Below are positions 18,920 to 26,595 of a stretch of DNA of 55,897 nucleotides, piece after piece (position 1 is the stretch's first letter; each line of letters starts with the position of its first letter). This stretch comes from Geodermatophilus tzadiensis. Lineage in GTDB: Bacteria; Actinomycetota; Actinomycetes; Mycobacteriales; Geodermatophilaceae. The position numbers were made by a program, and so were the translations under genes. The stretch covers positions 1 through 55,897 of the forward strand of contig NZ_PVTG01000025.1 in assembly GCF_003002915.1 (NCBI RefSeq). Reading direction: 5' to 3'. The notes beneath the pieces were generated by a model. The model saw nothing but the letters and a program-made list of their open reading frames with translations. It had not been told where the DNA came from and did no database searches.

Positions 18920-19017
18920 CCTGACCTCCCCGTCCACGGTGGCCGGGACCACACCCGCTGTGACGGCGTGCCTCGGCCGGAGGAGGGTAACCGCCCGCCG
19001 TCGTGATCGGTGGCACC

Positions 19018-19692
19018 TCAGCGGGTGCCCGGCGCCTGACTCGGCCGGGACCTGCGGCGCCACCACGCCACGCCGCCGGCGACGAGGAGCAGCAGGACCG
19101 CGCCCTCGACCAGCAGCCCACCGGGTGAGGTGGCCCAGCCGAGCAGCCGGCCGGCCGAGGCGCCCACCGCCACCTGCAGCACCGATCCCGGCACGACACC
19201 GAGGGCCGTGGCGGCCGTGTAGGTCCCCAGCGGCACCCCGGTGAGCCCGGCGGCGTAACTGGTGAGGCTGAACGGGACCGGCATGACCCGCGCCACCAGC
19301 AGCGGGACGAAGCCGCGGCCGGTGAGCACCCGGTCGACCGCCAGCACCCGCGGGCCGGCCAGCCGGGTCACCGCCTCCCGCCCCAACACCCGGCTGAGGC
19401 CGAAGGCGGCCAGCCCGCCGAGCACGGCGCCGATGACGGAGGCCATGACACCCGCCCAGAAGCCGACGACGGCGCCCAGCAGCAGCGACAACGCCGTCCG
19501 CGGCACCGGGCCGAGCAGCGCCAGCGCCACCCCGAGGGTCACCAGGACCAGCCCGACGGCCCCTGTCCCCTCCACCCGGCTGCGCACGGCGTCCGCGCTC
19601 GGCAGGTCGACGACGAGGACCACCACGACCGCGGCGATGAGGAGAGCGGCCAGGACCGCTGCCCGTGCCCCCGCCCTCCCCACCCGCCCCAT
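19018..19692 (-). CDS. TVP38/TMEM64 family membrane protein
   Basis: A 224-residue VTT-domain (SNARE-associated/DedA-like) protein with about six hydrophobic segments. The family signature is LARVMPVPFSLTSYAAGLTGVPLGTYTAATALGVVPGSVLQVAVGA, with preceding GAVVGFWAGVMASVIGAVLGGLAAF. Members are lipid-scramblase or transporter-like proteins of the cytoplasmic membrane. It is divergent from the GH3-like lipoprotein gene, sharing a 77 bp intergenic region. Its last residues form a basic tail (WWRRRSRPSQ). Confidence 0.85.
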   Translation of the reverse strand: MGRVGRAGARAAVLAALLIAAVVVVLVVDLPSADAVRSRVEGTGAVGLVLVTLGVALALLGPVPRTALSLLLGAVVGFWAGVMASVIGAVLGGLAAFGLSRVLGREAVTRLAGPRVLAVDRVLTGRGFVPLLVARVMPVPFSLTSYAAGLTGVPLGTYTAATALGVVPGSVLQVAVGASAGRLLGWATSPGGLLVEGAVLLLLVAGGVAWWRRRSRPSQAPGTR

Positions 19693-19769
19693 GGTGCCCG
19701 AGGGGTCCCCGACCCCGGCGGACCGACGGGTCAGACTGGACCGGTCCCGTCCGCTGTCCGAGGAGCTCC

Positions 19770-20963
19770 ATGCGCCCGCCCGCGCCCGCCCGGTCCCTGC
19801 CGGCCTTCTGCGCGCTGATCTGCCTCCTCACCGCCTGCTCCGGCACCGGGTCGTCGCCGAGCGCGACGAGCGCCTCGAGCACCACCTCCGCCACCCCGAC
19901 GACCGGATCGCCGTCCGCCGCGGCCGACCCGGTCGACCGGCAGGTCGACGCGGCGCTCGCCGAGCTCGACCGCCGCGCCCAGGTGGCGCAGCTGTTCATC
20001 GTCGGCGTGCCGCTCACCGGCCTCGACGCCGGCGACGCGCTCGTCGAGGACGGCGTCGGGGGCGTCTTCCTCGCCGGCCGGTCGCAGGCCCCGGCCGAGG
20101 ACCTCGCCGCGGTGACCGGCCGCTGGGCCGACGCCGCGTCCGGCCCCCGACCGTGGGTGGCCGCCGACCAGGAGGGCGGCGAGGTGCAGGCGCTGCGCGG
20201 CCCCGGGTTCGAGCGGCTGCCGGCCGCCGCCGAGCAGGGGCAGCTGCCGCCCGACCAGCTCGCCGCGCTGGCCGACGGCCTCGGCGCCTCCCTGGCCGCG
20301 GCCGGCGTCACCCTCGACCTCGCGCCGGTGGCCGACGTCGTGCCGGCCGGCACCGAGGCCGACAACGACCCGATCGGTGCCTTCGGCCGCCAGTACGGCA
20401 GCACCGCCGCCGACGTCGCGGCCGACGTCGCGGCCGTGGTCGACGGGCTGGCCGCCCACGGCGTCACCTCGACGCTCAAGCACTTCCCCGGCCTCGGCCT
20501 GGTCGACGAGAACACCGACGAGGCCGCCGGGGTGGCCGACCCGGTCACCACCGCGGACAGCGAGCAGGTGGCCGTCTTCGGCGAGCTGGCCGCCTCCCCC
20601 GCCGAGCCGATGGTCATGCTGTCGTCGGCCACCTACCCGGCCATCGACCCGTCGGCGCCGGCCACCTTCAGCCGGGTCGTCATCACCGACGTCCTCCGCG
20701 GGCAGCTCGGCTTCGACGGTCCGGTGGTCACCGACGACGTCGGCGTGGCGACCGCCGTCCAGGACATCCCGCCCGGCGAGCGCGCCACCCGCTTCCTCGA
20801 GGCCGGCGGCACGCTGGTGCTCACCGTGGACCCCGACGTCTACCCGGCAATGCTGGACGCCGTCCTCGCGCGCGCCGGGACCGACCCGGCGTTCTCCGCG
20901 ACCGTCGACGCCGCCGTCCGCACCGCCCTCACCGCGAAGGCCCGGGCCGGTCTGCTCGGCTGA
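19770..20963 (+). CDS. GH3-family (NagZ/LpqI-like) lipoprotein, probably without the catalytic dyad
   Basis: A 397-residue protein with a lipoprotein signal (CALICLLTAC lipobox) and a single GH3 N-terminal TIM-barrel domain. The nucleophile region is present (GPVVTDDVGVA), as is STLKHFPGLG. However the NagZ acid/base dyad, normally KH-PGHG-x4-DSH, reads KHFPGLGLVDENTDE, so the His-containing motif is lost. It may bind glycans, or use another general acid. AGGAG 4 nt before ATG 19770 fixes the start. Confidence 0.82.
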   Translation: MRPPAPARSLPAFCALICLLTACSGTGSSPSATSASSTTSATPTTGSPSAAADPVDRQVDAALAELDRRAQVAQLFIVGVPLTGLDAGDALVEDGVGGVFLAGRSQAPAEDLAAVTGRWADAASGPRPWVAADQEGGEVQALRGPGFERLPAAAEQGQLPPDQLAALADGLGASLAAAGVTLDLAPVADVVPAGTEADNDPIGAFGRQYGSTAADVAADVAAVVDGLAAHGVTSTLKHFPGLGLVDENTDEAAGVADPVTTADSEQVAVFGELAASPAEPMVMLSSATYPAIDPSAPATFSRVVITDVLRGQLGFDGPVVTDDVGVATAVQDIPPGERATRFLEAGGTLVLTVDPDVYPAMLDAVLARAGTDPAFSATVDAAVRTALTAKARAGLLG

Positions 20964-21174
20964 CCGGACGCCGGTGCGGCCACGCGAGGACCGCGAGCAT
21001 CACCATCGCCACGGCCCAGCCGGTGGCGACGAACAGGTCGCCTCGGTGCAGGCCATGGCCTGCCCCCAGCTGCAGGATGACCGGACCGTCGTTGGCGTAT
21101 CGACCGGTCACCAGGAGAAAGGCGAAGCCGGACAGGACCGCCCCGGCGACGGCGGCGCACACCCAGCGGAACAC
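20929..21174 (-). CDS. Small two-helix membrane protein
   Basis: About 81 residues with two hydrophobic helices (VCAAVAGAVLSGFAFLLVTG and LFVATGWAVAMVMLAVLAW) separated by a short loop, and a basic C-terminus. GTG 21174 is chosen because TACCGT at 21182-21187 lies 7 nt upstream, the leaderless spacing seen elsewhere. Its 3' end overlaps the GH3-like gene tail-to-tail by 35 bp. No named family recognised. Confidence 0.6.
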   Translation of the reverse strand: MFRWVCAAVAGAVLSGFAFLLVTGRYANDGPVILQLGAGHGLHRGDLFVATGWAVAMVMLAVLAWPHRRPVSRADRPGPSR

Positions 21175-21286
21175 CGGCACGACGGTAGTGCCACTGAGCG
21201 CCACGGGGTCAGAGCCCGCGACCCGATGGGGTGAGCGGCCTCCCGGGCGCCTGCAGCGGCCCGCCCGGCGGGCCGATGCCCCGCAC

Positions 21287-23224
21287 GTGGACCTCCGCCC
21301 GGCGCCCGTCGCGTCGCCCCCGGTGCGCCGCCGGCCGCGCCCCGGTGGCGAGCTGCCGGCACCGGAGAGCCCGGCCCGCCGGCGGGTGCTGCACGTGCTC
21401 GGCATCGCCGCGGTGCTCGCGACCGCCGTCTACCTGGTCTGGCGGATCGGCTGGACGATGCCCGAGGGCCGCGCCCTGTGGGTCGGCGTCCCGTTCCTGC
21501 TGCTCGAGGTGCACGGCTTCGCCGCGCTCGTGCTCTTCGTGGTCACCACCTGGGACGTCTCCCCCGCGCGCACCCGCCCCGGCCGCGCGGAGGACCCCGA
21601 CCCCACCGTGACCGTGCTCGTCGCCACGTACAACGAACCGCTCGAGGTGCTGCTGCCCACCGTGGCCGCCGTCCTGGCCATGGACGAGCCGCACGAGACC
21701 TGGGTGCTCGACGACGGCGACCGGCCCGAGGTGGCCGACATGTGCCGGGCCCTCGGCGCACGCTACGTCACCCGCCCGGTGCACGACCACGCCAAGGCCG
21801 GCAACCTCAACGCCGCCCTCGCCCACGTCACCACCGACCTGGTCGCGGTGTTCGACGCCGACCACGTGCCCGAGCCGGACTTCCTCACCCGCACCAAGCC
21901 GTACTTCACCGACCCGCGCCTGGCCCTGGTGCAGACCCCGCAGGACTTCTACAACGTCGAGTCCTTCGAGCACTTCCGGCACGGGACGGCGCTGCACGAG
22001 GAGTCGCTGTTCTACCGGGTGATCCAGGCCGGCAAGCACAACGCCGGTGCCGCCTTCTGGTGCGGCACCAACGCCCTGCTGCGGGTGTCGGCGCTGCGCT
22101 CGGTCGGCGGCGTGGCCACCGAGACCCTCACCGAGGACTTCCACACCACCGTGCGCCTGCACCGCGCCGGCTGGCGCACCGCGTACCACAACGAGGTGCT
22201 CGCCAGCGGCCTGGCCGCGGGCACCCCGGACGCCTTCTACGCCCAGCGCCGCCGCTGGGGCCGCGGCGCCATGCAGGTGGTGAGGCTGCGGGCGGACAAC
22301 CCGGTCCTCGGCCGCGGGCTCACACTCGCCCAGCGGCTGAGCTACGCGTACTCGCTGTCGGCCTGGTTCGACTCCTGGCGCACCCTGGGGCTGGCCGTGC
22401 TGCCGGTCGCCGTGGTGGTCACCGGCCTGTTCCCGGTCGACGCGCCGCCCTGGGTGTTCCTCGGCCTGGCCGGCAGCAGCTTCCTGCTGCAGCAGGTGGC
22501 CACCACCCTGCTCGGCCGCGGGTTCGCGCGGCTGCACTGGTCGCTGCTGTTCGACGTCGTCCGGCTGCCGTCGAACCTGGCCGCGACGCTGTCGCTGGTC
22601 CGGCGCGGCACCGGCACGTTCGCGGTGACCGCCAAGGGCCGCACCGGCGACGCCCGCGCCCGGGCACGGGTCCCCGCCGTGCTCGTCGTGCTGCTGGCGG
22701 TGCTGGTCGGCGGCATGGTCTACGCCGGGCTGTCGATGGCCGGGCTGACGCCGACCCGCTACGCCCTCACCGGCAGCGCGCTGGTACCGGTGCTCTGGCT
22801 GGGCGTCACCGCCGGTTTCGTGGCCGCCGCGGTCGTGCGCATCCGCGACGACAGCTACGGCACCGAGCGCCGCGAGGGGCACCGCTTCGACGTCACGCTC
22901 CTGGCCCTGCTCGACGGCCTGCCCGGCACCGTCGTCGACGTCTCCCTGGGCGGTGCGCGGGCGCGGCTGCCGGAGGGGTCGGCCGTCCTGCCGGTCGGCA
23001 CGGAGACCTGGCTGGCGATGTGGGTGCCCGACCGCAGGAGCCCGGTCATCACCCCGGTGGTCGTCCGCTCGCGGCAGGGCACGCACCACCGGCTGGAGTT
23101 CGTCGGGCGTGACTGGCCGGCACTGGCGGCCGTCGCGACGACGGCCATGGGGGTCGGCGCGCTGAGGTGGCGCGCGGCCCGGGAGGAGCAGCAGTGGAAC
23201 CCGTCCACCCTGGCGTCGGCGTGA
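21287..23224 (+). CDS. Cellulose-synthase-like glycosyltransferase (GT2) with C-terminal PilZ domain
   Basis: About 645 residues in BcsA layout: two N-terminal membrane helices, a GT2 domain, further helices and a PilZ domain. Catalytic motifs are complete: DDG (about 142), DAD (about 190), TED (about 282) and QRRRW (about 320). The C-terminal domain has RREGHR (RxxxR) and DVSLGG (DxSxxG), the c-di-GMP-binding PilZ motifs. It should polymerise a beta-linked glucan or mannan across the membrane when c-di-GMP is high. The coupled gene encodes a GH26-like protein, as bcs-like loci often carry a hydrolase. The start is uncertain: GTG 21287 or GTG 21323. Confidence 0.88.
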   Translation: MDLRPAPVASPPVRRRPRPGGELPAPESPARRRVLHVLGIAAVLATAVYLVWRIGWTMPEGRALWVGVPFLLLEVHGFAALVLFVVTTWDVSPARTRPGRAEDPDPTVTVLVATYNEPLEVLLPTVAAVLAMDEPHETWVLDDGDRPEVADMCRALGARYVTRPVHDHAKAGNLNAALAHVTTDLVAVFDADHVPEPDFLTRTKPYFTDPRLALVQTPQDFYNVESFEHFRHGTALHEESLFYRVIQAGKHNAGAAFWCGTNALLRVSALRSVGGVATETLTEDFHTTVRLHRAGWRTAYHNEVLASGLAAGTPDAFYAQRRRWGRGAMQVVRLRADNPVLGRGLTLAQRLSYAYSLSAWFDSWRTLGLAVLPVAVVVTGLFPVDAPPWVFLGLAGSSFLLQQVATTLLGRGFARLHWSLLFDVVRLPSNLAATLSLVRRGTGTFAVTAKGRTGDARARARVPAVLVVLLAVLVGGMVYAGLSMAGLTPTRYALTGSALVPVLWLGVTAGFVAAAVVRIRDDSYGTERREGHRFDVTLLALLDGLPGTVVDVSLGGARARLPEGSAVLPVGTETWLAMWVPDRRSPVITPVVVRSRQGTHHRLEFVGRDWPALAAVATTAMGVGALRWRAAREEQQWNPSTLASA

Positions 23225-24378
23225 CCCGCCGGCTGCCCCTGCTGGCCGTCGCGGCGGCCCTGCTGACGGGCTGCGCCGTCGTCCCGCAGGAGGCGGCGCC
23301 GCCGGTTCCCTGCGACCCGACGCCGGCCGCGGCCGTCGTCCCCGGCGACGGCGTCTACCTCGGCGCCAACCTCGACTGGGGCAGCGAGACGCTGGCCGAG
23401 TACGCCGCGGCCGCCGGGCACGCGCCCGCCGTCGCGGTCAGCTTCACCGGCTTCCCGCTCGGCCCGGACGACGGCCGCAACCTCGACGGCGCGGTCGACC
23501 AGCTCGTCGCCCAGGGCGGCCTCATGCTGCTCACCCTGGAGCCGCACGACGGCCTGGCCGCGGTGACCGACGACGCCGCCGCCGACCTGGCCGCCCGGCT
23601 CGACGGCTACAACCGCCGCGGCGTGCCGGTCGTCGTCCGGTTCGCGCACGAGATGAACGGCTCCTGGTACGCGTGGGGCCAGCAGCCGGCCGAGTACGTG
23701 GCCGCCTTCCGCCGCGTCGCCGCCGCCGTCCACGCGGAGGCGCCGGGGTCGGCGACGATGTGGGCACCCAACTACGGCGGCGGCTACCCCTTCGCGGGTG
23801 GCCGGTACGAGGCCGTGGCCGGCAGCGGCGACGCCGCCGTCCTGGACACCGACGGGGACGGCGGGGTCACCGCCGCCGACGACCCGTACGCGCCGTACTG
23901 GCCGGGGGACGACGCCGTCGACTGGGTCGGGATGTCGCTCTACCACTGGGGCTCGGCGCACCCGTGGGGCGAGAACGAGGTGCCCGAGCCGGGCAAGTTC
24001 GTCGCGCAGCTGACCGGCGAGTACGTCGGGCTGGCCGGCGACGACCGCGGCCTGCCCGACTTCCACGGCACCTACGGCGTGCAGCACGGCAAGCCGGTGG
24101 CCGTGCCGGAGACGGCGGCGCTCTACGCGCCCGGCAGCGGCGGCGCCGACGAACTCGCGGTCAAGCAGGCGTGGTGGCGGCAGGTCCACGACCCCGCCCT
24201 GGCGCAGCGGCTGCCGCGGCTGGCGATGGTCAACTGGTTCGAGTGGGACAAGGACGAGCCCGAGATCGGCGGGCGCGTCGACTGGACCGCGGCCTCGGGC
24301 GCCGACACCCGGGCGGCCTACCGCGCCGACCTGCCGGCGTGGGGGCGCTGGGCCGACGCCGTCCCCTCCTGCGACTGA
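23221..24378 (+). CDS. GH26-like (beta-mannanase family) lipoprotein
   Basis: A 385-residue secreted lipoprotein (AAALLTGC, lipidated Cys at about 18). The GH26 barrel shows the acid/base region VVRFAHEMNGSWYAWG (E144) and a nucleophile candidate PVAVPETAAL (E297), with NWFEWDKDE near the end. An EF-hand-like calcium loop (DTDGDGGVTAAD, about 209-220) is inserted in the barrel. GTG 23221 overlaps the synthase stop (GTGA), so synthase and hydrolase are co-translated. It probably trims the glycan made by the synthase; mannan or mixed beta-glucan would fit the family. Confidence 0.85.
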   Translation: MTRRLPLLAVAAALLTGCAVVPQEAAPPVPCDPTPAAAVVPGDGVYLGANLDWGSETLAEYAAAAGHAPAVAVSFTGFPLGPDDGRNLDGAVDQLVAQGGLMLLTLEPHDGLAAVTDDAAADLAARLDGYNRRGVPVVVRFAHEMNGSWYAWGQQPAEYVAAFRRVAAAVHAEAPGSATMWAPNYGGGYPFAGGRYEAVAGSGDAAVLDTDGDGGVTAADDPYAPYWPGDDAVDWVGMSLYHWGSAHPWGENEVPEPGKFVAQLTGEYVGLAGDDRGLPDFHGTYGVQHGKPVAVPETAALYAPGSGGADELAVKQAWWRQVHDPALAQRLPRLAMVNWFEWDKDEPEIGGRVDWTAASGADTRAAYRADLPAWGRWADAVPSCD

Positions 24379-24477
24379 GCGTCACCCCGAGCACGACGAC
24401 GGGTCGGTCTCCCCCCTCGGGGTGGGGCTGGCCCGTCCCGGCTCTCCGGCCGGTTCCGTCCCGCCGATGCCCTGACC

Positions 24478-24972
24478 ATGACCATTGCGCACGGCCCTGT
24501 TGTCCTCGACCTGCCCGCCCCCGACGGGTGCGCCGCGCTGCTGCCCGGCCCGGCCGACGTGCTGGCCCAGCTCGACGCCCGCCTGGCCACCGCCCGGCGG
24601 CGTCCGGCCGCCCTGCTGGTGCTGGGCCTCCTGCGCCGCAACGACACGTGGCCGACGCCGGCTCCGGCCCTGGACGCCACCACCCGCCTGGTGGCCGCCT
24701 CGCTGCGCGGGGACGACTGGATCGGCCGCTCCGGTCCCGCGGAGTTCGCCGTCCTGCTCGCGGGCGATCCGGCCGACGCCGACGCCGTGGCCGCCCGGCT
24801 CGCCGCCGGCGTGGCCGCGCTCGGCCACCCGGGACTGCGTGCCGGGGTGGGCGTCGCCGTCCTCGAGGAGGGGCTCCCGGCGCGCGAGGTGCTGCGCCGC
24901 GCCACGCTGTGCCTGACCACGGCCCGCTCGGCCGGTCCCGGGAGCGTCATCCGCTACCGCGGCGTCCGCTGA
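24478..24972 (+). CDS. Degenerate GGDEF-domain protein
   Basis: 164 residues with the fold pattern of a diguanylate-cyclase domain: RPAALLVLGLLRRN (beta-1), TTRLVAASLRGDDWIGRSGPAEFAVLLAG and the following helix. The signature GGDEF reads SGPAE followed by F, so cyclase activity is unlikely. No sensor domain is attached. Standing 99 bp after the PilZ-synthase/GH26 pair, it could act as a partner or c-di-GMP-related sensor. The start is the first ATG; no clear ribosome-binding site was seen. Confidence 0.72.
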   Translation: MTIAHGPVVLDLPAPDGCAALLPGPADVLAQLDARLATARRRPAALLVLGLLRRNDTWPTPAPALDATTRLVAASLRGDDWIGRSGPAEFAVLLAGDPADADAVAARLAAGVAALGHPGLRAGVGVAVLEEGLPAREVLRRATLCLTTARSAGPGSVIRYRGVR

Positions 24973-25166
24973 CCTCCGGTGCCGGTGGGGCCGTCGGGGG
25001 GCGGAGGCTCGTCCGGCCGGTCGGCATCGAGCTCACGGCGCTCGGCCGCCCGGATCGCGTGCCCGATGAACACCCCCACCACGACCGCGACCACCGGCCA
25101 CGCGACGAGGACCCATCCCCACCACGGCACATCTCCCCCAGCCGTTCCCGGCCCCCGTGGCGGCAC
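24954..25166 (-). CDS. Small single-helix membrane protein
   Basis: Up to 70 residues; one strong membrane helix (VPWWGWVLVAWPVVAVVVGVFIGHAI) followed by a charged, proline-rich tail (RAAERRELDADRPDEPPPPDG). The start may be GTG 25166 or GTG 25130, just before the helix. It overlaps the end of the GGDEF-like gene tail-to-tail by 19 bp. No family recognised. Confidence 0.55.
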   Translation of the reverse strand: MPPRGPGTAGGDVPWWGWVLVAWPVVAVVVGVFIGHAIRAAERRELDADRPDEPPPPDGPTGTGGQRTPR

Positions 25167-25386
25167 TTTGCCACCACCAAGCTACGGAACGTGACCGGAA
25201 CGTGCACCTGACGCGCCGAGGGCGGCGCACGCAGCCCCGTGGTCCGCGCGCACCGCCCTCGCGTCTGGATACGGAGCGGGCGCGGATCCGGTTCAGCCGT
25301 TCGCCTGCACCGGCCCCGTCCTGCGACGGCTCGTTCCAGGTGAGGCTGCTGCCCGGGCAGCCACCGCCAGGTGAAGCCGACCGTGA

Positions 25387-25542
25387 CGCCGGCTCGGCAC
25401 GGACCCCGAGACGCTCGAGACCCACCTGCGGCGGATCCGCCTGGACTACGAGCAGGTGGGCCGGCCCGCGCCGACCCGCCGCGCCCTCTACGTCCGGGCC
25501 ATCGAGGACGGCCTGCTGCCCTCGCCCAAGGCCCGGCTGTGA
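25387..25542 (+). pseudogene. Fragment of a regulator with C-terminal helix-turn-helix domain
   Basis: This 51-codon open stretch has no start codon at its head and lies right after a TGA at 25384-25386. It encodes TDPETLETHLRRIRLDYEQVGRP and APTRRALYVRAIEDGLL, which resembles the C-terminal HTH end of LuxR-type or response-regulator proteins in actinobacteria. Codon use is normal. The upstream part is missing or shifted out of frame. It fills part of the 388 bp gap downstream of nrfD. Confidence 0.5.
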
Positions 25543-25554
25543 CGCCCGCGAAGG

Positions 25555-26595
25555 CTAGCGGCTGACGGTCGGCGCGTGCCCGTTCTGCCGGGCGGCCAGC
25601 CGCTCGCGCTGCGGGACGACGGTGTACTTGGGGTCGCGGGCGCTGGCCATGCCGGCCTCGAACACGCCGAACCGGGTGAGCAGCGACCCCGCCGCCAGCA
25701 GCACCCCGGCCACGACGGCCCCGGCCCGCCGGCGCCCGGCGACCACGGTGAGCGCGGCGCCGGCCGCGGTGCACGCCTTCGCCGCGCGCAGCAGCGTGCC
25801 GGGCCGGCCCTCGAGGTAGGGCTCGCTGACGATCCCGTGGTCGTGCTCCACCCGGTGCATGACCGCGAGCTCGATGGCCGCCCCGGCCACCGCGGTCCGC
25901 CGCGACGGCGCCGCCTCGGCCACCGGCGTGAAGACCATCGTCACGCCGCCGCCGGCCGCCATCGCCGAGCCGCCGAAGACGAACGGCAGCTGGTCGTGAG
26001 GGGCGTGCCACGAGGGCACCGCGGTGTTGGCCAGCAGCACGCCGGTGTAGGTGGCCAGCGGTCCGCCGAACAGCGCCGACACCACGCCGCCGAAGCGCTT
26101 GAGCCGTGGGAACCAGCCCAGCAGCTCCGCCGCCGCCGTCGCCGCGGCCGCCCCGCTGAACGGCGCGAGGATGTAGGAGCCGACCGACAGCGGCGAGGTC
26201 GGCTTGAACACCCGCAGCATGTGCAGGAACCGCTCGGGCCGGCCGAGGTCGTGGATGAGGAACACGACCGAGGCCAGCGCCCCGCCGCCGGCGGTGTACC
26301 GACTGACCCGGGTCAGTGTCGGCCGGCCGGTGACGTCGGCGACCGCGGCCAGGATCGACGACGACCCCGCCATCCCGCCGAGGAACAGGTACAGCGGGAC
26401 GTCGGGCGACTTCCACACCGGCGGCTTGATGATCGGGCGGCCGTAGTAGGAGGTGAAGGTGGCGTCGTCGACCATGGCGACCTCGCCGCCACCGCCGCGC
26501 CGCCCGCCCTTGCGCCGCCGCTTGCCGCGGGCCTCCGCGGAGGGGCCGTCGGCCCGCCGCCAGCCCGCGCCCGGCGCGGTCAGTCCCTCGGTCAC
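25555..26595 (-). CDS. nrfD: NrfD/PsrC-family membrane subunit of formate dehydrogenase
   Basis: A 346-residue protein, N-terminal 75 residues basic and soluble, then about eight membrane helices of the NrfD type (VPLYLFLGGMAGSSSILAAVADV, VFLIHDLGRPERFLHMLRVFKPTSPLSVGSYIL). It should anchor the FdhAB catalytic pair and pass electrons to menaquinone. GTG 26595 overlaps the fdhB stop (GTGA). The gene ends with TAG at 25555-25557, so UAG acts here as an ordinary stop only a few kilobases from a UAG read as selenocysteine. Gene name by family; formate-specific gamma subunits of the cytochrome b type are absent. Confidence 0.85.
   Translation of the reverse strand: MTEGLTAPGAGWRRADGPSAEARGKRRRKGGRRGGGGEVAMVDDATFTSYYGRPIIKPPVWKSPDVPLYLFLGGMAGSSSILAAVADVTGRPTLTRVSRYTAGGGALASVVFLIHDLGRPERFLHMLRVFKPTSPLSVGSYILAPFSGAAAATAAAELLGWFPRLKRFGGVVSALFGGPLATYTGVLLANTAVPSWHAPHDQLPFVFGGSAMAAGGGVTMVFTPVAEAAPSRRTAVAGAAIELAVMHRVEHDHGIVSEPYLEGRPGTLLRAAKACTAAGAALTVVAGRRRAGAVVAGVLLAAGSLLTRFGVFEAGMASARDPKYTVVPQRERLAARQNGHAPTVSR

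Noticed and set aside
18074..20632. 852-residue minus-strand ORF
   Set aside because: Most of it is antisense to the TVP38 and GH3 genes; only the part from GTG 18919 with a good ribosome-binding site looks real.
19262..23224. 1320-residue plus-strand ORF
   Set aside because: The first 670 codons overlap real genes in other frames; only the BcsA-like part from about 21287 has protein character.
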